Below the pieces are notes generated by a model. That model was not told where the DNA came from, searched no databases, and worked only from the letters and a program-made list of their open reading frames with translations. A stretch of 64,000 bases of DNA, taken from NCBI RefSeq assembly GCF_001510665.1, contig NZ_LMTI01000006.1, forward strand, positions 216,516 to 280,515. Reading direction: 5' to 3'. Shown piece by piece: positions 41,055 through 47,922 of the stretch; position 1 is the stretch's first letter; each line of letters opens with the position of its first letter. Source of the stretch: Bacillus sp. FJAT-27445 (GTDB taxonomy: Bacteria; Bacillota; Bacilli; Bacillales; Cytobacillaceae). The position numbers and the translations under genes are program-made.

Positions 41055-42263
41055 TCATTCCGCAGCTTTTCTCTCAACAAATTCTTCCTTTATAGCCGCG
41101 AGTACTTCGGGGTCAATCACGAGCTTCAGTGCAGTGAGAGCCAGCCCCTTCGCACCAGTGATTAAAGCCTCGTCGCCTTTTGGCGAAGCGGCGGCCTCGC
41201 GGAATGGTACTGTGTGGGCAACGAGGTCATCCGGACCGATTTTGATGTACGGATGAATGGTCGGAACAACCTGGCTGATGTTCCCGGCGTCGGTTGAACC
41301 GAGTCCAGGGCGATCACCAACAACTACAGTTTCCCCAAGCTCCTCAATGACTTCCTTGAACACAGCATCGTATGTCTTATTTAATAGAAGATTATCGACT
41401 TCGTTTTGGAAGGCGATAACGTTCAACTTGGCACCCGTGGCAAGTGCCGCGCCTTCCGCGACAGCTCTGACACGGCGGGTTACTTCATTCAATACGCTTC
41501 GTGTTGCAGCACGGATAAAAAAGCGCGCCTTTGCATATTCCGGGATGATGTTTGGCGCATCGCCGCCATGCGTGATAATGCCGTGGATGCGGACATCACT
41601 GGTCACCTGCTGGCGAAGGGCGTTAATGCCATTGAACAGCTGGATGACAGCGTCAAGTGCATTAACTCCTTCATGCGGTGACGCTGCAGCGTGTGCGGGT
41701 TTTCCGATGAACTCAAAATCAAGCGGATCGACCGCAAGCGAGGTCGAAGTCAGCCTTGTTTCGCCGGATGGATGAATCATTAGTGCGGCATCAATTCCTT
41801 CGACTAGCCCGTGCTTGACGAAGCTTCCTTTTGCGCTGCCGTTCGGTCCGCCTTCCTCAGCCGGGGTTCCGAACACGACCGCCTCGCCGCCCGTTTCATC
41901 AATCACCTTGCTCAACGCAATGGCCGCTGCGACGCTCGTTGTGCCAATGATGTTATGGCCGCATGCATGGCCGATTCCCGGAAGCGCGTCATACTCAGCT
42001 AGGAAAGCAATCGCCGGACCTGGCTTCGTTGATTTTTTCCGTGCGACGAAGGAGGTTTCATGGCCAGCTACAGCCTTTTCCACGTCAAAGTCCTCATCCT
42101 CCAAAAGCTTGATATGCTGGGAGGCTGCGAAAAACTCCTGATTGCCGATTTCCGGACGGGCGTGGATTGCCTGGCTTGTCGCGATGTAAAGGCCGCTCTT
42201 CGTTTCAATGTTTTCAAGGATTGAATTTTTAAAATCGGTTACGGATTTTGCTGGTGCTGCCAT
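41055..42263 (-). CDS. M20 family amidohydrolase (AbgB/aminoacylase-like)
   Basis: A 402-aa zinc hydrolase. Visible are AFLAEYDALPGIGHACGHNI (metal ligands), FGTPAEEGGP (catalytic Glu), MIHPSG, HGGDAPNIIPEYA (dimer-domain His) and GSTDAGNISQ. The family removes acyl groups from amino acids or cleaves dipeptides. It lies downstream of metNIQ on the same strand with a 233-base gap, which may make it part of the S-box regulon, for example to release methionine or cysteine from N-acyl forms; this is inference. AGGAGGAAATACC precedes the ATG. Confidence 0.85.
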   Translation of the reverse strand: MAAPAKSVTDFKNSILENIETKSGLYIATSQAIHARPEIGNQEFFAASQHIKLLEDEDFDVEKAVAGHETSFVARKKSTKPGPAIAFLAEYDALPGIGHACGHNIIGTTSVAAAIALSKVIDETGGEAVVFGTPAEEGGPNGSAKGSFVKHGLVEGIDAALMIHPSGETRLTSTSLAVDPLDFEFIGKPAHAAASPHEGVNALDAVIQLFNGINALRQQVTSDVRIHGIITHGGDAPNIIPEYAKARFFIRAATRSVLNEVTRRVRAVAEGAALATGAKLNVIAFQNEVDNLLLNKTYDAVFKEVIEELGETVVVGDRPGLGSTDAGNISQVVPTIHPYIKIGPDDLVAHTVPFREAAASPKGDEALITGAKGLALTALKLVIDPEVLAAIKEEFVERKAAE

Positions 42264-42420
42264 GGTATTTCCTCCTTTTGATTTTGTACGGAGAGGGGAA
42301 GGGGGTCTTTCTCTCTGCTCGTCCTAAAATATCGATTTTAAAATTTCAGTGTCTTAGCCAATTACTTCCGATTAGCTAATGTATGTGCCAACGCTTCTCC
42401 TTGAAACAATTTCGGGAACC

Positions 42421-42496
42421 GAATGAAGCACAGGAAACGTCCCCTGCCTCAGGAAACGTCCCCTGCCTCACTGCTTCATTGCGTCCCCTGCTTCAC
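42421..42496. repeat. partial copy of the 41-bp repeat family abutting metQ
   Basis: AGGAAACGTCCCCTGCCTCA occurs twice in tandem, then CTGCTTCATTGCGTCCCCTG and CTTCA. It ends exactly at the metQ stop codon. Confidence 0.8.
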
Positions 42497-43330
42497 TTAC
42501 CACCCAATGTTGCTGAGTGGGACGAAGGTTGGGATGGAGTTGCCTTTGTATTCCTTTTCGATGAATTCTTTTACGTCGTCTTGTTGGTAGAGTTCTGCGA
42601 GCTTTTTCAGGGTTTTGTTGTCTTTGTCTTCTTCACGGACAGCGATGATGTTGATATATGGTGTGGCTGTTTCGCTTTCCAGGAAGATTGCGTCTTTTCT
42701 TGGTGTCAGGCCTGCGTCAACGGCAATGCCGTTATTGACAATCGATGCGGCAACGTCTGGCATCACTCTTGGCGTATGGCCCGCAGTCATCGTAACGAAT
42801 TCAAGGTTCTTTGGATTTTCTACGATTTTATTAAGGGATCCGATGCCGTTAAAACCTTCCTCAAGCTTGATCAACCCTGCTTCCTGGAGAAGGGCAAGCC
42901 CTCTTCCCATATTGGTAGCTTCATTGTCAAGTGCGATTTTGCCGCCTTTTGGAATATCTTTTACATCTTTGTACTTCTGGGAATAGAGGCCCATTGGAGC
43001 GATTTGCGTTGTTGCAATTGGAACAAGGTCAAGCTTATGTTCTTTGATGAATGCATTGAAATAAGAAACGGTCTGGAACGAGTTTGCATCCAATTCACCT
43101 TCCGCTAAGGCAAGGTTTGGCTGGACATAGTCTGAGAAAGTGAGGATTTCTACTTCAATTCCTTCCTTCTTTGCTTTTTCCGCTACGAAATCCCAAACGC
43201 GGTGATCTGTGCCGCTGACACCGAGTTTCACTTTTACCGTTTTATCTCCCTTGGCAGATGAAGAGTTTGAGCATGCCGCACCGAACACTGCAAGTACAAG
43301 GACAAGGATTGCTAATACAAGTTTTTTCAT
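42497..43330 (-). CDS. metQ: MetQ methionine-binding lipoprotein
   Basis: A 277-aa NlpA/MetQ-family solute-binding lipoprotein. The lipobox is FGAACSNS (Cys20). The body has VKLGVSGTDHRVWDFVAEKA, LAEGELDANSFQTVSYFNAF, YSQKYKDVKDIPKGGKIALD and ATNMGRGLALL, all typical of D/L-methionine binding proteins. It is anchored outside the membrane and delivers substrate to MetI. Transcribed after metN and metI, behind AGGAGGAATTCACC. Confidence 0.9.
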   Translation of the reverse strand: MKKLVLAILVLVLAVFGAACSNSSSAKGDKTVKVKLGVSGTDHRVWDFVAEKAKKEGIEVEILTFSDYVQPNLALAEGELDANSFQTVSYFNAFIKEHKLDLVPIATTQIAPMGLYSQKYKDVKDIPKGGKIALDNEATNMGRGLALLQEAGLIKLEEGFNGIGSLNKIVENPKNLEFVTMTAGHTPRVMPDVAASIVNNGIAVDAGLTPRKDAIFLESETATPYINIIAVREEDKDNKTLKKLAELYQQDDVKEFIEKEYKGNSIPTFVPLSNIGW

Positions 43331-43346
43331 GGTGAATTCCTCCTGA

Positions 43347-43997
43347 TTATCGTCTTCTGATTTTCTTTGCTGCTATATTTCCGGCTGACTGCAGGCCCTG
43401 GACCATCACAATCAATATTCCTACTGTAATCAGCATTGTTTTCGTATCAAACCTCTGGTAGCCGTATGTAATCGCCAGGTCGCCAAGGCCGCCGCCGCCG
43501 ATTGCACCTGCCATCGCCGATGCTCCAATCAGACCGACTGTCGCAATCGTGAAGGCAAGGATGAGGGAGCTCAATGCTTCCGGCAAAATAAACCTGAACA
43601 CGATTTGCCATGGGGAAGCACCCATTGCCTGGGCTGCTTCAATAACCCCGGGCTCGACTTCAAGAAGCGAATTTTCTACCAGCCTTGCAATATATGGACC
43701 CGCGTAGAAAACGAGCGGGACGATCGCTGCCGCCGTTCCGATTGACGTACCGACAATGAATCTTGTAATTGGAATGATAGCCACAAGCAAAATGATGAAA
43801 GGAACCGAGCGCAAAACGTTGATCGTGCCATTAAGAATATTGAAAACAGGCGCGTTTTCCAGCAAATGCCCTTTTCGCGTGACAACCAGCGCGATTCCAA
43901 GCGGGATGCCAAGTGCCGCTGAGAACACAAGCGAAAATCCCACCATTTGCAGCGTTTCAATAAGAGCTTCGATGATTTGGTCCGAATTAACTAGCAT
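43347..43997 (-). CDS. metI: MetI methionine ABC permease
   Basis: A 216-aa permease with five helices. The ABC permease EAA-like loop EAAQAMGASPWQIVFRFILP matches the coupling helix that contacts MetN. The N-terminus overlaps the metN 3' end by 11 bases. Confidence 0.9.
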   Translation of the reverse strand: MLVNSDQIIEALIETLQMVGFSLVFSAALGIPLGIALVVTRKGHLLENAPVFNILNGTINVLRSVPFIILLVAIIPITRFIVGTSIGTAAAIVPLVFYAGPYIARLVENSLLEVEPGVIEAAQAMGASPWQIVFRFILPEALSSLILAFTIATVGLIGASAMAGAIGGGGLGDLAITYGYQRFDTKTMLITVGILIVMVQGLQSAGNIAAKKIRRR

Positions 43998-45021
43998 GTG
44001 CTTTCACTTCCTTTATGTTGACATTCTGCTGGTGAATATAGTTGAGGGCGCGGAGGATTTCCTTCTCGCTTCCCTGGAACTCGACGATTAGATTGCCGAA
44101 CGGCGTCCCCTGCAGCTCGGTAATATTTCCGAACAGCACGTTCACATCAAGGTCGAACTTTTTCGCAAGCTGGGATAGAAGCGGCTGGCCGGCAGAATTA
44201 CCGACAAAATTTATTCGGTACACCTTTTGCAGTCCGGCGTTTTGCTCAATCAGCTTTTTGACCGAATCCGGAATGCGGTCGTTCATGACCGAGCTCACGA
44301 AATTTCTTGCAGTCTCCGTTTTCGGAGCCGAGAACACATCGAATACGGACCCCTGCTCAATGATTTTACCTGCCTCGATTACCGCCACCCGGTCGCAAAT
44401 TTCCCTGATGACCGACATTTCGTGCGTGATAATCAGGATCGTGATGTTGTATTCCTTGTTGATTTTTTTCAAAAGCTGAAGGATGGAGCTCGTCGTCTGC
44501 GGGTCTAGTGCTGAAGTAGCCTCGTCGCAAAGCAGGATCGACGGCTGCGTCGCTAATGCGCGGGCAATGCCAATCCGCTGCTTCTGCCCGCCGGAAAGCT
44601 GGTCCGGATAGCTGTTCGCTTTATCGGCAAGCCCCACAAACTCAAGTAGCTCGTAAACCCGGTTCCTAATCTTTTCACTCGGTGTTTTTGCAAGAATGAG
44701 CGGCATCGCCACATTCGCAAACACCGTCTTTGAATTCAGGAGATTGAAATGCTGGAAGACCATCCCAATGTTGCGCTTGATTCCTCGCACCTCTTTTGCC
44801 GAAAGGGAGGTAAGGTCATTCCCGTCGACAATCACCTTGCCGGAAGTCGGCCGTTCAAGCAGGTTCACGCAGCGGATCAGCGAACTTTTTCCCGCGCCGC
44901 TGAAGCCGATAACCCCAAAAATCTCCCCAGTATTCACCTTCAAATCAATCCCATCAAGCGCGGCAACCTGATTTCCGCTGCCTTCGCCGTAAACCTTCCG
45001 TACCTGCTGAAACTCAATCAT
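43987..45021 (-). CDS. metN: MetN methionine ABC ATPase
   Basis: A 344-aa ABC ATPase. Walker A GFSGAGKSS, signature LSGGQKQR, Walker B LLCDEATSALD and the H-loop ITHEMSVI are present. The C-terminal 100 residues form the NIL domain (YRINFVGNSAGQPLLSQLAK), the regulatory domain of methionine importers. AGGAGGCAGGCAG precedes the ATG. It is the first gene after two tandem SAM-I riboswitches. Confidence 0.95.
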   Translation of the reverse strand: MIEFQQVRKVYGEGSGNQVAALDGIDLKVNTGEIFGVIGFSGAGKSSLIRCVNLLERPTSGKVIVDGNDLTSLSAKEVRGIKRNIGMVFQHFNLLNSKTVFANVAMPLILAKTPSEKIRNRVYELLEFVGLADKANSYPDQLSGGQKQRIGIARALATQPSILLCDEATSALDPQTTSSILQLLKKINKEYNITILIITHEMSVIREICDRVAVIEAGKIIEQGSVFDVFSAPKTETARNFVSSVMNDRIPDSVKKLIEQNAGLQKVYRINFVGNSAGQPLLSQLAKKFDLDVNVLFGNITELQGTPFGNLIVEFQGSEKEILRALNYIHQQNVNIKEVKAHAS

Positions 45022-45140
45022 CTGCCTGCCTCCTTGTCTGCATATGTATTTTTGTTTCTTTTTTTTGGTAAAAGTTGCTTTGCGCCCACGCCCAATCCGT
45101 CAGCTGTTCAACCTGTTTTCCGCCGCCATTCGTTTCGGAA

Positions 45141-45176
45141 AATGAAAAGCCCTCTTCTGGGGGGACAGAAGAGGGC
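45141..45176 (-). terminator. terminator of the proximal SAM riboswitch
   Basis: On the minus strand GCCCTCTTCTG and CAGAAGAGGGC form a perfect 11-bp stem around a 6-nt loop, followed by TTTTCATTTT. Confidence 0.9.
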
Positions 45177-45204
45177 ACACACTTGCACATACGCAAGTAA
45201 GGGT

Positions 45205-45310
45205 CTCTTCTTATCTCCCAAGCTTTCGCCTGCTGGAATTGGCACAGAGCTCCAAACGGAGTCCGCTGCCGAGGTGTCATAGGGCCAGTCCCTCAACCTC
45301 TCTGGATAAG
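45205..45310 (-). promoter_or_regulatory. SAM-I (S-box) riboswitch, proximal copy
   Basis: On the minus strand it begins CTTATCCAGAGAGG, then TGAGGGACTGGCCCTATGAC, ACCTCGGCAGCGGA, TGTGCCAATTCC and GAGATAAGAAGAG. These are the P1 to P4 core elements of the S-box. It precedes metN and would stop transcription at 45149-45176 when SAM is high. Confidence 0.95.
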
Positions 45311-45340
45311 AATGAAATAGTATGGGGTGATGTTTTAGGA

Positions 45341-45369
45341 AAATAAAAAGCCCCTTCATAAAGAAGAGG
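45341..45369 (-). terminator. terminator of the distal SAM riboswitch
   Basis: On the minus strand CCTCTTC and GAAGGGG form a stem around TTTAT, followed by CTTTTTATTTT. Confidence 0.75.
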
Positions 45370-45388
45370 ACAGAATTGATCAAGTTCG

Positions 45389-45489
45389 CCTCTTCTCATC
45401 TATCAAGCCGCGCTTGCTGGATTTGGCACAGACAAACATGTCCGCTGCCGAGGTGTCATAGGGCCAGTCCCTCAACCTCTCTTGATAAG
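45389..45489 (-). promoter_or_regulatory. SAM-I (S-box) riboswitch, distal copy
   Basis: On the minus strand CTTATCAAGAGAGG, TGAGGGACTGGCCCTATGAC, ACCTCGGCAGCGGA and TGTGCCAAATCC recur, ending GATGAGAAGAGG. It lies immediately upstream of the proximal copy, each with its own terminator. Confidence 0.95.
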
Positions 45490-45721
45490 AAGGTACACAT
45501 ATTCGCTTTTTGAATTTCCTGTGTCCTACTCTACCGCCGAAAAATTAAAAAGTCAAACACTTTAAACAATTTTAATTTTTTTGCAAGGTACCAGGCACTG
45601 TACTTGGATAAAAAAAGAGGTTTTCATGTTCCAGGAAAATTTCTGACTTTTATGTAAATAAAGGAATTTGGAGGTTATTGTCGAATTAGGAAATATTAGT
45701 TACTTGTTTGGGGGGATTAGA

Positions 45722-47092
45722 ATGGAATCCAAGGTTGTTTTTGCTGGAGTTCCAAAAGAGAATGAGAAGCGGGCAATCCAGGAGCTTAGAGATAAGCTGC
45801 CGCGGGAAAACCATGTCATCATTGTCGGCGCGCTTGTGCCGAAGGATGGATATATCAAGGATCAGGAAATGGATGTGATCTTGATTTGTCCGAAGGGAAT
45901 TTTTAACATTGAAATGAAATCCTATCGGGGAACGATTGTTACTCCGATTAGCAATTTAAGTACCAAGCTTGTGACAAGGACCATTACCGGTGAGCAAAAA
46001 ACGGTCGATAATCCAATTATCCAGGCTGCAACACAGTCGAGGACCCTCCATTCATTCGTGAACCGGAAGGCGCAGAGGCGATTGGGGAAACGGGTATCGG
46101 TCCGGCCGGTCATCTTATTCACAAGCCCGAGAAACGAGCTTACATACGAAATCGACCAAGGGGGGACCAATGAAGTCATTCACCATATGGATACGATTTC
46201 GAAAGTATGGATGGAAGGCCATCCGGAACTGTCTCCGAATGACATTCATATCGTGTACGAGTCGTTCGGCATCCGCGAAGTAAAATTTACAAGGCAGTCC
46301 ATCAATATCGATGTCAGCGGGTACGTGACAAAGCGCCTGCTATTCGAACAATCCAACTACCAAGTTTATGAGGCAGTGGACGATTTTGATCAAAAGTATT
46401 TCCTAAAGGTTCACGAAATCAATCCGGCACTCCTGAAGGAAGACCAGGAGCTGTTCCTGACTATCACGAAACGGGATACGAAGGTGCGGGCCAAGCTTAA
46501 GGACAATCCTTATGTCCTTTATTATCATTCGAGTCCATTTACATATGGCGATTACATTTGCTCGACGACCCAATGGGTGGACCACACTTCATTTTTCACC
46601 TTGATAAAAAAAGCGCGTCCGCTTGACGAGAAGATGGCACTGCTCAAGGAATTGTACAAAGCGCTTCGATCCATACACAGTCAGGGAGTATTCCACCGCG
46701 CTTTGACTCCTCGCAATATTCTCTACACGGATGATCAAACAATAAAGATCATTAATTTTGATTATTCGAGGATTGTCGGCGAGCCGACCGTCGGGGCGGG
46801 AATCCCCTTTGATGAAAAGAATGCCTACGCCGCTCCGGAAACGAATGTCGAGGAACGGAAGGTGGATATTGATTTTCATACAGACTATTATTCATTTGGA
46901 ATAATCGCCTACGAATTCCTGGCAGGGAAGTATCCGTATAAATCCGATATAGACTTGAAGCATGACACGCTGGACAAGCTTGTCCCGGGTGTGTCCGAAG
47001 AATTTGCCTTTGCGGTGGAAAGCCTGATCAGCATCAGCCAGAAGGACCGGGATTTTGGCTGGGAATTTCTAAGTGATCTTTGGGGGATATGA
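45722..47092 (+). CDS. NERD nuclease domain fused to a pseudokinase
   Basis: A 456-aa protein. Residues about 10-125 are a NERD domain with the nuclease-like core D51 (QEMDVILICPKG) and E64-M-K66 (NIEMKSYRG), the D...ExK pattern. Residues about 200-450 are a protein-kinase fold with K229 (FLKVHEI) but HRD is HRA (325-327, FHRALTPRNIL) and DFG is NFD (345-347), so catalytic and Mg Asp are both lost: it is a pseudokinase. NERD-kinase fusions are the architecture of PglW in BREX/Pgl phage defence. The ATG at 45722 has GGGGGG upstream. First gene of a four-gene overlapping operon. Confidence 0.8.
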   Translation: MESKVVFAGVPKENEKRAIQELRDKLPRENHVIIVGALVPKDGYIKDQEMDVILICPKGIFNIEMKSYRGTIVTPISNLSTKLVTRTITGEQKTVDNPIIQAATQSRTLHSFVNRKAQRRLGKRVSVRPVILFTSPRNELTYEIDQGGTNEVIHHMDTISKVWMEGHPELSPNDIHIVYESFGIREVKFTRQSINIDVSGYVTKRLLFEQSNYQVYEAVDDFDQKYFLKVHEINPALLKEDQELFLTITKRDTKVRAKLKDNPYVLYYHSSPFTYGDYICSTTQWVDHTSFFTLIKKARPLDEKMALLKELYKALRSIHSQGVFHRALTPRNILYTDDQTIKIINFDYSRIVGEPTVGAGIPFDEKNAYAAPETNVEERKVDIDFHTDYYSFGIIAYEFLAGKYPYKSDIDLKHDTLDKLVPGVSEEFAFAVESLISISQKDRDFGWEFLSDLWGI

Positions 47093-47922
47093 TGTTCAGC
47101 CCTAACTTCTACGATAGCTACGACATATTTGACCCTATTCCCGGGACAGAAAAGGAAACCGAATTTTATGAGTCGTTCCTATCATTCGGAAAGCATCGCC
47201 TGACAGGTGAAGAGGTTGTCATCAAGCAAATCTTCCTGATTGACCCCGCCGATATGAAAAATAAGAAAAAGCGGATCATGATTGAAAATATGTTCCAGGA
47301 GGAAATACGGATTATGAGGAATCTCCTCCAGCTTGATTGCACAGCCAAAATTAAGGAATTTTTCATCGACGACTTCGAGGTAATCTTCGCAATGGAGAAG
47401 GTAAACGGCTCAACGGTGAATGAACTCATTTTTTCAGATGGCTTCACGCTCAATCAGCGGATCTGTATCGCTGCAAAAATAGCAAGAGCCTACAGCGAAA
47501 TCCACCGGCTTGGCATCATCCACAGGGATTTATCGGACCATAATATTTTCCTGGACGGAGGCGGCAACATCAAAATCATCGACTTTGGCCTTTCCTATCA
47601 GCGAGTAGGGGTTCTTTTAAAGGCGGGAACCGATGTCTTTCCACCTCCGGAAGCAGCCTATCTTCACCACAGGCCAACCTCCGCATACGATATCTTTTCA
47701 TTCGGGGTGCTGCTCTATTTATTGGTTTACCGGACGCGCCCTTTTGAAAAGGGGGAAATTTTACAAAAAGGCACTGTCGTACTTGAATTCCCGGAGAACC
47801 CGGGCATTCCTGTGGATTTGAAGGATTTGATGGCTCACTGCATGCAATTTGAGCCGGAAAAAAGGCCCCGTTCCATGCATGAAGTCTACAGAAGGCTGGA
47901 AAGAGTGGAGGTGGCAGTATGA
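47092..47922 (+). CDS. serine/threonine protein kinase (catalytically intact)
   Basis: A 276-aa kinase domain without membrane segments. K45 (VVIKQIF), H144-R145-D146 (IIHRDLSDHNIF), D164-F165-G166 (KIIDFGLS) and an APE-like PPPEAAY are all present. GGGGG is five bases before the ATG at 47092, which overlaps the stop of the NERD-pseudokinase gene. It may phosphorylate the neighbouring proteins or be activated by the pseudokinase; inference from the overlap and pairing. Its stop overlaps the helicase start (ATGA). Confidence 0.85.
   Translation: MFSPNFYDSYDIFDPIPGTEKETEFYESFLSFGKHRLTGEEVVIKQIFLIDPADMKNKKKRIMIENMFQEEIRIMRNLLQLDCTAKIKEFFIDDFEVIFAMEKVNGSTVNELIFSDGFTLNQRICIAAKIARAYSEIHRLGIIHRDLSDHNIFLDGGGNIKIIDFGLSYQRVGVLLKAGTDVFPPPEAAYLHHRPTSAYDIFSFGVLLYLLVYRTRPFEKGEILQKGTVVLEFPENPGIPVDLKDLMAHCMQFEPEKRPRSMHEVYRRLERVEVAV

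Larger units (their letters stand above)
45022..45721. other. leader region of metNIQ and upstream region of the NERD operon
   Basis: Two SAM riboswitch-terminator units occupy 45141-45489 (minus strand). From 45500 to 45721 it is AT-rich, with GGTACCAGGCACTGTACTTG near 45587 and no gene; the promoters of both transcription units lie here. Confidence 0.8.

Noticed and set aside
42383-43108. 241-codon plus-strand frame
   Set aside because: Antisense to metQ and starts in the repeat copy; composition (Phe/Cys/Trp-rich) is not that of a real protein.
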